Positions 33,249 to 46,372 of a stretch of 64,000 nt of DNA are shown one piece after another. Where the stretch lies: contig JAKSYS010000306.1 of NCBI GenBank assembly GCA_022925895.1, positions 1-64,000 of the forward strand, given 5' to 3'. Source of the DNA: Fragilaria crotonensis (Eukaryota; Bacillariophyta; Fragilariophyceae; Fragilariales; Fragilariaceae). The notes beneath the pieces were generated by a model. It saw nothing but the letters and a program-made list of their open reading frames with translations. It was not told where the DNA came from and ran no database searches. The translations under genes were made by a program, and so were the position numbers. Position 1 is the first letter of the stretch. Each line of letters opens with the position of its first letter.

Positions 33249-36200
33249 ATGTCCGAAAAGCACCGTGAGGCAGCTCCGTTGGATTTTTCCCAAGATGACT
33301 TTGGTGGAGCGAGCCGTCAGCATCAACAACAGCAACAACATCCACATCTGAATGCCGAGTCACAGTCACATGTGCCACTGCAGACAGCAGCAAATCAATT
33401 ATTGATGGTAGCGCAGCATTCACGACGAAATGACTCTCAAGCGATTGCTTTGGAAGAAGCTCGACGAGTTTTGGATGCCACCAACAATTTGGATGGATTT
33501 AATCTACTGGGTGTCGTTGCGAATCCTCGTGGACCAAACCATCCCCACCACTCCCGACGATCACAAGCCACACCCACAATGACTGGCAATGGGAATGCCT
33601 CTTCTTCAAGTGGCGGTGGCAATGGCAGTGCCGCTACTAGCGTATCGACAACTGGTGATTACGGAAGTGGATTAGAAGATACTATGCTGGCATTGGAAAG
33701 TACATTGGCTGGAGTTACAGAACAGATCGATGCTATCAACCAAGTGGTAGATCAATGGTCTCGTCAGTATCTTGGTACACTCTACGACGACAACGATTAC
33801 ACAAATTACAGGCCTCCCGATGAAGCCATGTCGGCACAAATTACCGAACTGCCGGAAGAATTGTCAACCCTCTCCCTGCAATCGGTTCAAGATTACTTGA
33901 CCCGCTCGGGGGTCTTGGCACACGCCCTCGACGAACGTCGGAACCGACAACAGCAACAACGACTGCATCAGCAGGACCAGGAAAGCAATGACCGTCATGA
34001 ATGGCATGAAAGAATTGCTCCCAACAGCGATGTTGGGCATTTAGTGGATCGGAATGAAGAAGATTTCATGCTCAACTTGGAAGAACAGATTCCGTCTCGT
34101 TTCTTTGAAACATACTTTGATTTGACCGATCGCAATACCTTCTCGGAATTGCTAGTGTTGGAACATGAAAATGACACTGCGATGGGGACGACGAACCAGG
34201 TCATCAGTGGCAGTGGTAAAGCTATTGTTGACGCGAACAAGAAAGAAGTCTTCACCGATGGATCCAATTTTGTGCAGCGACTTCCCCTCTGTTTGTCCGA
34301 ATCCACGCACGACATTTTGCGATTGCCACCCGCGGATGCCTTTTCCACATACTTGGACAAGGTTGAGATTGCCCTGCTGCAACAAGTTCGCAACAAGAGC
34401 ATAGCCTTCTTTCACGAAACGAACCGCTTCGGACAGCTCAAGGAGTGGATTACAGGACTGGTGGAAGAAGTCGAGCGGGTGCGAAAATTGTTGTCGAATG
34501 TTGCCGACAAGTCCGTCGTGGCATGGGAACTGATTCCGTTGTTGGATAAGCAACGGCAGGATTTGCTAGTCCTGAACAAGATCCTGGAAGCGGCCCATGA
34601 CGTAATTCGCTGCAAATCTTGCATCAGCGGATTGCTTTCTGCAAATGATGATTTAGGTGCTGCCGAACAAATTCAATTTGGTCGGACGATGTTGCAGCAA
34701 GATAATCTACACAAATTGGTGGCTCTCAAGACCATTAATGATCAATTGACGCAGTATGAGACTCTGGTTGTGGCCAATTTGGGAGAGGAGTTGGTTGAGA
34801 TCCTTTTGGATTGGAACTCTTTCTCCAAGACCTCCACATTTTCTCGAATTCCCGATATGGTGCGTGGCCTGCAGTTATGCCATTCGTTGGATAAGGTTGC
34901 ACAATTGTACGGTAGTCGATTGTTGGATGTCATCCGCATGACGGTCCGCACGACGGTTGGTGAATTCGCCGACGAAGCGGATAGCTCCGTCAAGGCGTGT
35001 GTGACGAGTATGACATTGGAGCGATTTGTGGATTGCTTGGATATGTTGTTTGAACAAGTGTTGGAAATTTTGAAATCAGCGGTCGGCGTGCAAGATTTTG
35101 GGAAAGTCGAAGGAGTCGACTTTTCAACCACGACCTTGACCGCTGCCGCAGAATTATCATCAAAGTCCATATCGGAGCTGCTGCGACTTCGAAAGGAAGC
35201 GCATTCGCTCGTTACGCTGGAAGAAATGCGGCGGCTGTGGGAGGTGAGCATACAATTTACGCTTGACTTGGAGAAACTTTCCGATTACAAAGCGACAGCA
35301 CTGCGATCGACGCTGTTGGCGCAGGCCAAGGCATTTGTAGAACGGCAACACGAGTCGAATATGAGCTCGCTGGTTGCTGCGCTAGACTCTGAACGATGGA
35401 CACAATGCGATGTCTCGTCAGAACGTCAAGGAGCCTTGACGCGACTGTGTTCTGGACGTGCCGTTGCTACCACTAGACGGCAGGGTGGAATGAGAGCAAC
35501 ACGAAATCGCCCGACGCTGAAGTTGAAGGAGTTCGGTGCAAAGTCGTTTGGTCGTGTCTGCTTTTGGTGGAGATGCTCATGAATAATATTGCATGTGCTG
35601 TTCAATTTCAATCGTTGGCTACCAACATTGTTGGTAAAGTTGCTGAGCTGCTGCGATTATTTAACTCGCGATCAACGCAGCTCGTTCTGGGTGCCGGTGC
35701 CATTCACTCAGCGGCTCGACTGAAATCTATCAATGCCAAACACTTGTCCTCAGTGACTCAGTGCCTCGGTGTGATTATTGCTATTCTCCCCCACGTACGA
35801 GCCGCTCTGATGGCGCAGCTACCGTCAAAACAGCATGGTCTACTGCAAGATTTGGACAAGATCAAGAAGGAATATGCGGATCACCTCGAAAAAGTCCTGA
35901 ACAAGTTTGTGACAATTATTGGCGGCATCGTCGAACATAGTCTTGCCCCTCGAATTTTGGGTACCAACTTTGATGCTCGCGCCGGCGAAGACAGCTGTTG
36001 CGTGTTCCTCGACGGTGTCGCGACAAACACTCGTAAAATGCATCAAGTTCTCTCCTCATTGCTACCCCCGGATCACTTGCAAGATGTGTTTTCCCGCATC
36101 TTTGCCTTTCTGGATCAAAAGGTCCCCGCCTTGTTCTTTACATCCGCAACACCAAATAGCAACAATCAAGGCGCATTCTACTTTCCCACGTCAGATCCTG

Positions 36201-36619
36201 GAAAGCGGCAGATGCTGGTGGAAATGGAGCGAATGACCACCAGCCTCAACAGTCTCGCCGGCGTCCGGCCTTGGGAGTTCACCGCGATTCGTGTGCTGGA
36301 ACGTCACTTGGACTATGAACTGCATCCACAAGGAGGTACGAATGGAGAGACTGGTGGTGAAATCGCTTCATCGGAGAATGACAACGATGTCAAGCAAAAT
36401 GGAGGTGACTTGGCGGAGTCGAAAGACACGGGATCCGCCATGACGGCATTGGAACCTGTCGATGTGGGGCAGCAGCAGCATGAAGAAGCGAGTGACGGCG
36501 ACGCCAACACGGAAGGAAACGGCTTTGCTGCGTCGAACGACCCCGATGACCTCCACGACGAAAAACAAGGTGACGGTGCACTTGCTACAAGCGAACCCAT
36601 CGGTGTTAGTACGTTCTAA
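33249..36619 (+). CDS. VPS54: VPS54, GARP tethering complex subunit (one frame break)
   Basis: About 1120 residues from the ATG at 33249. VPS54 is a GARP subunit that tethers endosome-derived vesicles at the trans-Golgi. The N-terminus is Gln/His/Ser-rich, then a coiled-coil segment with VTEQIDAINQVVDQW. The Vps54 N-terminal domain spans roughly residues 270-520 (FETYFDLTDRNTF, VRNKSIAFF). The C-terminal region includes AKAFVERQHESNMSSL, SERWTQCDV, then, in another frame, NSRSTQLVLGAGAI and LDKIKKEYADHLEKV, both strongly family-like. The frame changes between about 35477 and 35513, in a weakly conserved linker; no intron is long enough to explain it, so a one-base indel is likely. The last 100 residues are acidic and low-complexity. 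The upstream in-frame TTG at 33180 was rejected as start. Confidence 0.85.
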
Positions 36620-37425
36620 GTTTGGCCGGGCGCACATCCGGACCAGCACTACCGTAGGTAGTTTTCCACTTTGTGATATAAGATGGCTTCCTTCTAATTT
36701 CTTTCCTGATTAATAGGTTTACTGCATGTGTAGCTCTATGATAGCTCTAGTAGGCTACCTTCGTTCTTGAGTGTATGACATAGAGCCTTAGCTCGCGACT
36801 TGGGAGATGTATTAATGTACTCCGAGTACTCCACAACTACAGCGCAGAGTACAGATTATTACATCGACTTTTCTATTTTTTGAGATTGGTGATGACATAG
36901 CCTTTCTGCCAGTTATCGACTACATACGTGTAGCCATACGCGTACTAATGAGAGCTCTGTCATCATGCTGCGGTTATGACAAGGGCGGTACAATGGTCAA
37001 GGTCATTGGAGAGCAAAAATCGACATGCCAGATGCCAGCTGGAACTACAAGTCGTGGTGATGCAGTTTCAGGCTTATTTCGTTTAGTGTTCTCATGTTTC
37101 GTCATCCTTCAACAATGATTGGATGGTGGCAAACCTTCTGACAATTTGGCAACCAATCAATTCCATTTCTTCGCCCGTCTGGCCGTTGCCACTGTTGTTG
37201 GTGAGTTGGGTGTTGGGGAGATACCATCAACGACCCAAAAATCCCGACATCAGATCGAATCTTTACTATATCCAGTTCGGTATATGCCCCATGCAATGAA
37301 GAAATGTGCGAAGCCATCAAAACGAATCCAGCACTCCCTTTTCCCGACACCACGTACTTTTTCTCTGCAAAATCCACTTGTCCACATCGTAAATCAACCG
37401 TCCAACCTTTTATTAAAAAGTTGAA
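36620..37425. other. Intergenic, enolase promoter side
   Basis: Nothing coding was recognised. GTAC words cluster at about 36815-36850. Confidence 0.4.
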
Positions 37426-39219
37426 ATGAAGCTCTCTCTCGCTGCCTTTTTGGCTCTCGGTACGTTACCATGTCATGTCCTGCGAGATGTGAATCAAGTA
37501 CAGTAGCATCACATCGCAATGTTGGTTGGTCTTTCCTTGGTCCAAAATGATTGAGAAACACATTTTGCTTACAATTCATGTCAATATCATGTCATACAGT
37601 TGGATCTACCGCTACGACTTCGGCCTTTACGGGAATCCCAGCAACTCCATTCGGCGTTTCTGCTTCTTCTTCTGCCTTGAGCATGTCATCCATCAAATCT
37701 GTCTTGGCTCGGGAGATTCTAGACTCGCGTGGGAATCCAACCGTCGAGGTACGTCAACAAACGACATTCACATGCAACAACATCAAAACAACACACACTT
37801 ACAGTTGAATTGGTTTCACCACAAACACTTCAAGGTGGAAGTCGTGACCGACGATGGTCTCTTTCGTGCATCGGTCCCATCCGGTGCTTCCACAGGTGCC
37901 TACGAGGCTGTCGAATTGCGCGATGGTGGGAGTCGGTATTTGGGCAAGGGAGTCTTGCAGGCCGTCTCCAACGTGAATGATATTTTGGGACCTGCCGTGA
38001 TTGGCATGGACCCGACCAAACAGCAAGATATTGATCAGCTCATGATTGATCTGGATGGTACCAAGAATAAGGCAAAGTTGGGGGCGAATGCCATTCTTGG
38101 AGTCTCCTTGGCCGTTTCCAAGGCCGGGGCAGCATCCAATGGTATTCCACTCTACGCGCATTATGCCAAATTGGCAGGAAACGATTTGGAACAGTACACA
38201 ATGCCTGTCCCATGTTTCAATGTGATTAATGGAGGGTCGCACGCCGGAAATAAGTTGGCGTTTCAAGTAAGTCTGCTTTGTTTCGAGTTGTCGGTTAACT
38301 TCGTTTCATGACTTGAATCGAGCATGATCCATCAGCAAGCACACTCACCTTGTTGTCTCCTTTATTCATCAATCATCATCATTATCAACCATAGGAATAC
38401 TTTGTCATCCCCACGGGCGCCAAGTCCTTTGCCGAAGCCATGCAGATTGGATGTGAGGTCTACCACACGTTGGGGAAGATCATCAAGGCCAAGTTTGGTG
38501 GTGATGCCACCTTGATTGGTGATGAGGGTGGCTTTGCTCCACCATGCGACAATCGCGAGGGATGTGAGCTCATTATGGAGGCCTTGACCAAGACGGGATA
38601 CACCGACAAGTGCTCCATTGGTTTGGATGTTGCCGCGTCGGAATTCAAAGTCAAGGATGGGTCCAGTCCGGACGGGTACGATTTGGATTTCAAGTACGAT
38701 GGCAATGTCATTTCTGCGGAAGCACTCGGTAATCTCTACCAAGAATTGGCGGCTGACTTTCCAATCGTTACTATCGAAGATGCCTTTGATGAAGATGATT
38801 GGGAGAACTGGTCAAAATTCACCGCCAAGAACTCGGCCACCTTCCAGGTCGTTGGCGATGACTTGACCGTTACCAACATTGAGAAGATTAGTCGTGCCGT
38901 TGATGAAAAGGCGTGCACTTGTCTCTTGCTCAAGGTTAATCAAATTGGTAGCATTTCTGAATCCATCGCGGCTGTCAAATTGGCCAAACAGGCCGGCTGG
39001 GGCGTCATGACGTCGCACCGATCCGGTGAGACGGAGGACACGTACATTGCCGACTTGGCCGTGGGATTGTGCACGGGACAAATCAAGACAGGTGCCCCTT
39101 GTCGATCGGAACGTTTGGCCAAGTACAATCAATTGTTGCGCATCGAGGAGGAACTCGGAGCGGAGAATACCGTCTTCGCGGGACGTGGTTTCCGTACTAC
39201 GGCATGGATGGGCAATTGA
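37426..39219 (+). CDS. ENO: Plastid-targeted enolase, four exons
   Basis: Exons 37426-37459, 37600-37748, 37835-38266 and 38395-39219, with GT-AG introns of 140, 86 and 128 nt; 479 residues. It catalyses 2-phosphoglycerate to phosphoenolpyruvate. The leader [20 protein letters not shown] is followed by FTG, that is a signal peptide with an ASAFAP-type cleavage context, so import to the plastid is predicted. Enolase motifs: [92 protein letters not shown] and the C-terminal GRGFRT. The metal ligands and the catalytic Lys in LLKVNQIG are kept. Tail-to-tail with the oxygenase gene, 118 bp apart. Very short first exons carrying only the signal peptide are common for such targeting additions. Confidence 0.93.
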
Positions 39220-39337
39220 AGCTAACTAGGCTAATACAGAAAGTAGCGTGCATTGGTGTAATTAAATTTGATTTGGTGCAAAGTTACTGTCAGAAGCCTA
39301 ATGTAATCGGTGGATTCCAGTATGTCGCATTCTCTAA

Positions 39338-41377
39338 TTACTCATCAAGGATAGATGCCACTTGTCGGTTCAACATGTTCACCAATTCGACTGTTTGGTT
39401 GTACACAACAAATCCACCCGGCGTGTCTCCCGACGGCCGTATCGCTCGATGTGCTTGATTTTTGCAATCTATACAACCATCCTCCGCTTTAGTACAGGTA
39501 GCAGTTCTCGCTTCTTCGGCACAACCAACATGATGGTTCTTGTCTTTCAGTATTGATCTTGACCCTCCCGATGTCGTCGTTTGCCGTTCCGCATCATCAT
39601 TCATCGTTATCGTTATTCTTGTTACAATAATCCTCCAACAGTGGTCCGTATGCAAACTCATGCGTACAGAAAGAGTACCAGAATGATGCGGCATCCACTC
39701 GTGACGGATATCCGGCATGTCGAAGGGACCCGCAAAGGCCACAGCATGTCCTTGATCGGCATCAACGACACATCCTTCTCCACCACCATCATCACCATTT
39801 TTAGTATCATTATCGTCATTGTGTTTCGAAGTATCACAATCTGAATGAGAATTGGCAGTATCAGAAGATTGTTCTCGGGTTGATGTTGATTTTCCTGTCG
39901 TCGTCATTGATCGTTTAGAAATGGATTCGAACCACGTTCCACCACCGCAAAAATCTTGATCACGTTGATTGAGTGCCACGGTGAAACTAATGAGACTCGT
40001 ATCCGAGTGTTCCGGTAGGGATAAGGACATGTCATGTTCGGCATCGTATCGAACAATGAATGCATCATGGACACGCAATTGGTCGATTGTAAGATTTCGT
40101 GTTGTGGAGGAGCTATCATCATCATTTCTTCTCGCATTTGTTTCTTGTTTCATTCTTGCCAATTTTGGAAATGCTGTGCACAGCATGGGATAGAGCCGAT
40201 ATTGCAACACGTTACGCAACCACGGTCGTAGGGATGGAATATCTTCGACAGCCACATCGGTGGTTGGGACAGACGCATGTCGGACCGTGCTCCATGTCTC
40301 CGCACGGAATTGAGAATGAAAGTCATGGACGTGTTGACAAACGCGGTCGCATTCGATAGGAGAGAGAATGGGATGTTTGGTCACAAAGACGAGCTGGTTC
40401 TGCTGTGTCGTTGGATCAAAGAGAGCCAGTGCTGGACATTTGGAGACTAGAGGGGGTGGGACAGATGCGGGTATGAGATCCTGTGGTTGAAAGAGGATGG
40501 GTTCTGTCGATTCTGAAATGGTGTCAATCTCGTCCGGATTCTGTGAATCCCAGCAGAGTCTCTTTTTGGATTGTGTGTTCAAGACTTGACAGGTTGGAAT
40601 GAGCTGCGCACCCTCGTTCCATATTCGATAGGCTGATGTGTGATCATCAGCATGGATGTACACCCATCCTGCCAAATGATAGGCATCGGCAGCATCATCT
40701 AGATCGCAAATGTCCGAAATGGTGACAGAGTCATGAGCTTGAGCACGGATGTAATCCAAAATTTGTAAGCACAATTGCATTGCGTTTTGTTTGTCATTTC
40801 CCTTGAAGTATAGCTTCGCCAGGGCCAGTGTTACCGGAATGTCCAAGTGGCGCTCCTTTGTTTGTTGTCGATTGTAGTTACTGCAGTTGTTGTTCTTGAT
40901 GTATGCATCGTCATTGGAATCGCTTGAGTCATCATCGTCATAGTCATCATCATCATCAACGTGGTCCTGGCCATTGTCATTTCCATGAGAATGACAATTT
41001 CTCAAGTAACTCTCCAACAGCATAATGGCATTTTGTCGTTGATCCAACCCATCCAGTGCTGCAGCGAAGCACAGGACAACTCGTCTTCGTTCGTCACGAC
41101 TTTCCGCAGTGATTGTAGTTTCGTCATGATGTTTCATACGAAACCGAAAGGTTTCCACGGCACAACTGTTACTGCTATTGCTGCTGCTACCCTTTACATC
41201 ATACCCCCATTCCTCATGGATTGCCAATTGACGACGACAAACGGCACGTTCTTCCAAGAGACGCATTCGAATGCGTCGAGCTTGGATGATTTCAGTCGAA
41301 GGATTCTGACCCACCGATCGATCCAACGATGCTTCATGTTGTGCCAACAAATCATCCGTGTCGATTGTTGGAATCAT
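39338..41377 (-). CDS. 2-oxoglutarate/Fe(II) dioxygenase, prolyl-4-hydroxylase-like
   Basis: 679 residues, intronless, ATG at 41377. The middle third (about 215-300) has weak helical repeats (LALAKLYFKGNDKQNAMQLC, AYHLAGWVYIHADDHTSAY) reminiscent of TPRs. The C-terminal half has the P4Hc-type fold: YDAEHDMSLSLPEHSDTSLI with the HxD iron pair (H-S-D), FCGGGTWFE, then, after a Ser/Asp-rich insertion, GHAVAFAG and an SVRMSL segment whose Arg would hold 2-oxoglutarate. The distal His is that of GHAVAF or of RHEW. Polar low-complexity insertions (polyD near 140-155, Thr/Ser/Asp before GHAV) enlarge it. No signal peptide. The substrate is unknown; related algal proteins hydroxylate proline in proteins. 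Confidence 0.75.
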   Translation of the reverse strand: MIPTIDTDDLLAQHEASLDRSVGQNPSTEIIQARRIRMRLLEERAVCRRQLAIHEEWGYDVKGSSSNSSNSCAVETFRFRMKHHDETTITAESRDERRRVVLCFAAALDGLDQRQNAIMLLESYLRNCHSHGNDNGQDHVDDDDDYDDDDSSDSNDDAYIKNNNCSNYNRQQTKERHLDIPVTLALAKLYFKGNDKQNAMQLCLQILDYIRAQAHDSVTISDICDLDDAADAYHLAGWVYIHADDHTSAYRIWNEGAQLIPTCQVLNTQSKKRLCWDSQNPDEIDTISESTEPILFQPQDLIPASVPPPLVSKCPALALFDPTTQQNQLVFVTKHPILSPIECDRVCQHVHDFHSQFRAETWSTVRHASVPTTDVAVEDIPSLRPWLRNVLQYRLYPMLCTAFPKLARMKQETNARRNDDDSSSTTRNLTIDQLRVHDAFIVRYDAEHDMSLSLPEHSDTSLISFTVALNQRDQDFCGGGTWFESISKRSMTTTGKSTSTREQSSDTANSHSDCDTSKHNDDNDTKNGDDGGGEGCVVDADQGHAVAFAGPFDMPDIRHEWMPHHSGTLSVRMSLHTDHCWRIIVTRITITMNDDAERQTTTSGGSRSILKDKNHHVGCAEEARTATCTKAEDGCIDCKNQAHRAIRPSGDTPGGFVVYNQTVELVNMLNRQVASILDE

Positions 41378-42639
41378 ATTATGTACGTATAGTATTGTTG
41401 ATTGTTGTGTTGTTGTTCGCTGGTCGTTGGTTGCTATCGGTAGTGAGTAGTGACAGGTGCTTTATTCGGAATGCATGTGAATAGTCAAGTCAAGCAGGTG
41501 GAAGCAAGGTTGTAGACACGTCACATGTCATAATGACGGCATCAGATGAGAAGTGATGGTTGAGATCTCCGTTTTTTATGTTGGGTGTCTTTGGATGTCT
41601 GGATTCTGGATTCACTGGTCACTGTACACTGGATGCAATTGTACGTCACTAGCAGGGTGTCAGTATTTGTCTCGATTTGTACCAGAACTACAGTACCAAT
41701 TGAAGTCTACAGTCTACATTCTACAGTACTCAATCCTCAGACAGTACGAGTGCTTGTACTCCGAGATTCCAGATGCCATAAGTCAATATCGTGCATTCAC
41801 AGTTCACAGTCCCAGATGCCAGGTGGAAGGTGGAAGCCATTAGTTATTAGTTGGAGTTGTACAGCACTGTAGTAAAAGCTACTGTACAATACGGTACTGT
41901 TTTGCATGATCGGCACATCACGCGCAGTCACGCAGTGCACATTGCACATCACGTTATGTAGAAGATAACTGGATATCATACATGGTACATAAAGTTACTG
42001 CAGTACGAGTATTGGTACTGAAGAGTATTGTTGTAAGGCGCCCGGACATTGCTCCATGTGATGCTTCCTCGACCGCACACTGCCGCACGCACTCATTTCG
42101 GTGATGGATGGAGTGAGCGTCTCGCATTCATCAGTGACGCGTGGAGACAAAGAAAAAACTGGAGATCTGTGATTTCTGCAATGCAAGAGACGACACACGA
42201 CAACAGACACCAACTTGCTGGAGCCTGAAATAAATAAACTTGTTCTCGACTCTCGACAACTCGTTGTTGTTGTTCTTTTAATACATTGGGAGTGTGAACT
42301 TTCCGATTATCAGTGATCAGTGATAACATACAACCAAAGAATATCTGTTGAGGAAGCACAGGCGTAGGTAAGGTTGTCTGGACTGCTGCAGAGACAAGAC
42401 GTATTGCGATTGTCATCATTTTTTTCTCAAGAACAAGCATTATTGTGCATTGTGTGTGGTTTGTTGTGTGCTTTCTTTGGGAGCACACTTACAGCCTACT
42501 TGAGGATTCGATTCCAGATGAATAACACAACATTGCAGCACTGTCTAACACTTGTATTCATTCAAACAGAACCTAACAAGATCGGAACATCTCGCACAGA
42601 AACATCACTTTCAGAAATCTTGATTCAAGAACGATTACC
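41378..42639. promoter_or_regulatory. Divergent intergenic region, oxygenase / TIC110
   Basis: The two genes diverge from here. From about 41640 to 42030 the DNA is rich in GTAC, CTACAGTA and AGTACT words. No other gene was recognised. Confidence 0.4.
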
Positions 42640-45600
42640 ATGAAATACTCAGCTGCTGTTGCAGCCTTGGCACTGGCCGTTGTTTCTTCACCAATTGCCG
42701 ATGGTTTCTCCTTTTCAAAATCTGCCTTTACTCCACGAGCCTCCTTTGCTCATCGTCCTACCTCGTCGTCGTCGTATGCCTACACTACTACACCACAGAC
42801 ACGCACTCTTCAACTAAACATGCTCCTCCAATCATCTGGTGGCATGTTGGAACTCGAAGAATGGCTCGAAGTGGACCCCTCCAACAACAGTGGCATATCC
42901 AAAACGGTACGCAAATCTCCACACTTGTGGAAATTGGCATCGTACGCGGCCATTCCGGCTGCATCGGCGGCCTTGTTGGTGGCGGCACCCGTCGTGACTC
43001 TTCCTGCTGCCATGGCCACGGGCGTGGTGGCAGGATTTTTGGGACGCAACAAAATGACATGTGTTTCGTCCGATGCCGCCAAACCAGCCATTGCTGCGAC
43101 ACTTGTCGAGTACGGACTTGCTGATCCAGATTTGACGGCAGAGAAAGTACAGGATTTGAGAGAACAGTTCTCGGTCCATCCTGATGACTTTAGAGCACAA
43201 TGTGCTGAAGTTTATCGCAAATACTTTTTGGGAATGGTCAAATTTGATTGCAAGCCGCAAAGTTCCGAATTGACGGAATTGGAACACCTCAAGCAAGTCT
43301 TGCAGTTGGACAATCTTGCCATTGGTGAGGCACATATGTTGGCCGCATCCGAGTGGTTCCGATCCGCATGTCTCTTCAAGACTGAAGAAGATTTGGAAGA
43401 CGAGGAGAGCGTCGAACGACAAACCATGAACAAGATTCTCTACCTGACGGAACGCGCCTTGAAACAGAACGGCGAAACCGAGGGCGCCTTTTTGTACGAA
43501 ATGACACGAACTGCCAAGGTCTTCAATTTGACCTACTACGAAGCACTCGAGCGTGTCGAAGAAGTTGTGGAACCCTTTTACGAACGTGCCTTGAAGAGTG
43601 CCCGCAACAAATTGGGAACGGACCAAGTTTCGGCTGCCATGCTCGAACGGGCCCGTGCGACTTTGGGAGTTTCGCCACAAATGGGATTCGATTTGCACGA
43701 ATCGGCACTCAATGATGAAGTCCGATCGTTGTTGGGGGGATCCGACGGTACAGGAGATGCAGCCGTTGACCCAAAGACGGCCAAGTTTCCTCCGGGAGCT
43801 TTGGAGAGAGTACGTGTTGTCTTGTTATCTTGTTTGTGTCACACGATTGTTGTGACAAGTGTCTCACTCATCCTTCTCATTGCTTTCTGCACCAAACTAA
43901 ATAGCTTGAACAATTGCGTGAAATTCTTAGCTTGGCTCCAGAAGATGTGGAATACGAGATCACGTCGGCCGCCATGCCACTCTTCCGAGCGACTGCCCTG
44001 GACGCCATGACCGATGCCATCGAGGGCAAAATTAGCGCCGAAGAAGCCTGGACCATTATGGATCAGCGCCGTGAGGCTCTCTTGATCCCTGCGGAAAAGA
44101 GCGATGAATTAGTCTCGACCGTCGTTGTCAACGCCCTTGGAAAGCCCTTTGAGGAAGTCAAAAAGTTTTTCGAAGTGAACAATGAACAAGCGGTCTACGA
44201 CAGCATGTTGGACGTTCTCAAGGCAAAGGACGTAGTTGAGCAAGTTCTCAAATTTGCGGGCTGGACTGAAGATTTTTATGATTCGTTCTGCAACCCTGTC
44301 CGACGTCAATCTGTCAATACCATGTTTGAGGCCGCCGAGCGTCCAAAGATTTTTGACATTTTCATCAAGCGTTCCATCCTCAAGAACGAAGGTGGCAAAT
44401 TGACTGAAGAAGACGACGCCTTGATTGCGCAAGTTAAGGGTGTCATGGCCATTGATGATATTGCCGCGGAGGGACAAGCGACCAAGAATTTCGGCCCCAA
44501 GCTCTTTTCCGTCATGGACCGTGCCATGCGAGAAATTATCGAAGACTACACACCGGCTCTTGCCGAAACTCTCAAGGCTGAAATTCACCAAGTGATTGAT
44601 GATTTCAAGATTAATCGCAGAATGATTGCTCAGAATGGTCGTAGTCTTTATCAACAGGCTCTCAATATTATTCAGGCCAAGGTACGACAATTCTATCGTT
44701 TTCTTTTCCGTTCGTCTCATTTTCAAAATCTCTAACAAACCAAATTCCATCCTCTGCTACCCTTAGGCTCCTGCTGGAGTACCCACCAAGGAACAGAATG
44801 AAGCATTGCACGCACTTCAAGAGCTCTTTATGCTCGAATCGAAGGAAACGACCCCCATGCATCTGACTACATTTGGATCGGTCTATCGCAAGAGTTTGGA
44901 AGAAGCCATGTCCATTACGGGAATCATTCGTCCCGAATACCGTGGTCCTCTTGATGACCTTCGCGAACGTTTGGGTGTAACGCCCCAACAGGCTCGGGAA
45001 TTGTTTCTGAGTGCCGTCAAGAAGCGCATGATCCCCATGGTGGAGTGGATAGTGAGTGAAATGGAGCGCACGGTGTTCACCCAACAGCAGTTGGCACAGC
45101 GCCGTCAGAAGGATTTGGGCGAAGACTACTTCCAATCTGGAAAGACTGCCGAGGGCACCCTGGGCTTGGGTGCCGAAATCAATATCCTTGGCGATATCAT
45201 GAATTTGGTTGATTTCTACATGGAAAATGGAATTGCGGAACAACAGCAAATTGGTACCAAAAAGATTGAAAAGACCATTGAAGAAGATGGCGAAAAGAAG
45301 GTTGTTGAAGAGGAGGTTCCTATCTACGAGACTCTCTACCCCATCACTGCGCTGGAGACTGGTGCTGTCGATCAGAAGATGGCCGAAGTACTCTTTCGTC
45401 AGTTTGTGGTGGGATCCTTCACCACCCAGGGCCCCAACGCGGTCCGGTACGAAAAGTCGCGTGCAACCTTTGGTGGCATCCTCGGTCTTTCCTCCAAGGA
45501 GATGGAGACGATCAGTTCGACGATTGGTGAGACCGTGTACGACAATTATGTGGGCCAGTCGCTCCGCACCAAGGGTGCGCTGGACCAGCAGGATATGATG

Positions 45601-46203
45601 TTTTTAGCCAACCTCCAGACCAAGCTGGGTCTGACTGTCGAACAGGGTGAGGCCATGTTGAAGAATGCTCAGCAAAAGATTCTCATGGATGAATTGGAAG
45701 ACATTATGTCATCCCCTGCTCCGTCGGTCGTCAAGGCATTCCGCGAAAAGATCAATTCCATGGGACTGAGTCTTACCGAGGATGTGGGCGTTTCGACTGG
45801 ACGTTTGATTCGAATGTTTGAAGTTGAAGTGTCTCCAGGATTGGAATCGGGTGAAATCACGCCTGACAGTGGCGAAGTGTTGGCGGAAATTCAAGAATCG
45901 TTGGGACTGTCGGAGGAAGACGCTGCGCGTGCTTTGGAAAACATGATTTTGGTGAAGAGCAATCGTGACTTTGAGAAGATTTCCAAGGATGTTCGCCGTG
46001 GTCGGGTCAGCGAGATCGTCGTGCCTCTTAAACGGCTGGTTCGATTTGGAGGGTTCCTGAATGGACAGCTGGGCATTGAGATTGAAGAGAAGATTGGACG
46101 ACAAATCTTCAACACGTATGAGAATTTCGATTTTGAAGGTTTGAGTTCGGAAGAAGTTGAGGACAACAAGGAGATGCTGAAGACCATCTTGTCGCTATCA
46201 TGA
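42640..46203 (+). CDS. TIC110: TIC110-like inner plastid envelope translocon protein
   Basis: Three exons, 42640-43809, 43905-44681 and 44767-46203 (GT-AG introns of 95 and 85 nt), about 1127 residues. The leader MKYSAAVAALALAVVSSPIA is followed by DGFSF, a bipartite plastid signal. Near residues 98-135 is a long hydrophobic Ala/Val-rich region (two adjacent membrane helices), then an almost wholly alpha-helical soluble domain with repeated short helices, as in plant TIC110, which forms a scaffold and channel at the inner envelope and recruits stromal chaperones. Recognisable parts: VHPDDFRAQCAEVYRKYF, AIGEAHMLAASEWF, GVTPQQARELFLSAVKKRM, GLSSKEMETISSTIGE. Length is close to that of plant TIC110. 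Convergent with the heme lyase gene, 169 bp apart. Confidence 0.88.
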
Positions 46204-46372
46204 ATACTTTAAAAACTAGTAGAGCAAGCGTGTGTGTGAAGTTGATTTGTGAAAAGTAGTAAAGGCATGGCGGATGCATGAGTATGTAATGCAGACCGCT
46301 ACTGCTCTGCTGCTATCGTCAAAAAATTGAAAGCCAAGTCGTCATGAAACTACTGCTCTATAGCTGTTATGA

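Noticed and set aside
38362-38742. Minus-strand frame across enolase exon 4
   Set aside because: Shadow of a conserved coding exon; no independent motif.
42832-43698. 288-codon minus-strand frame inside TIC110
   Set aside because: Antisense shadow of the TIC110 exon, composition explained by codon use of the sense strand.
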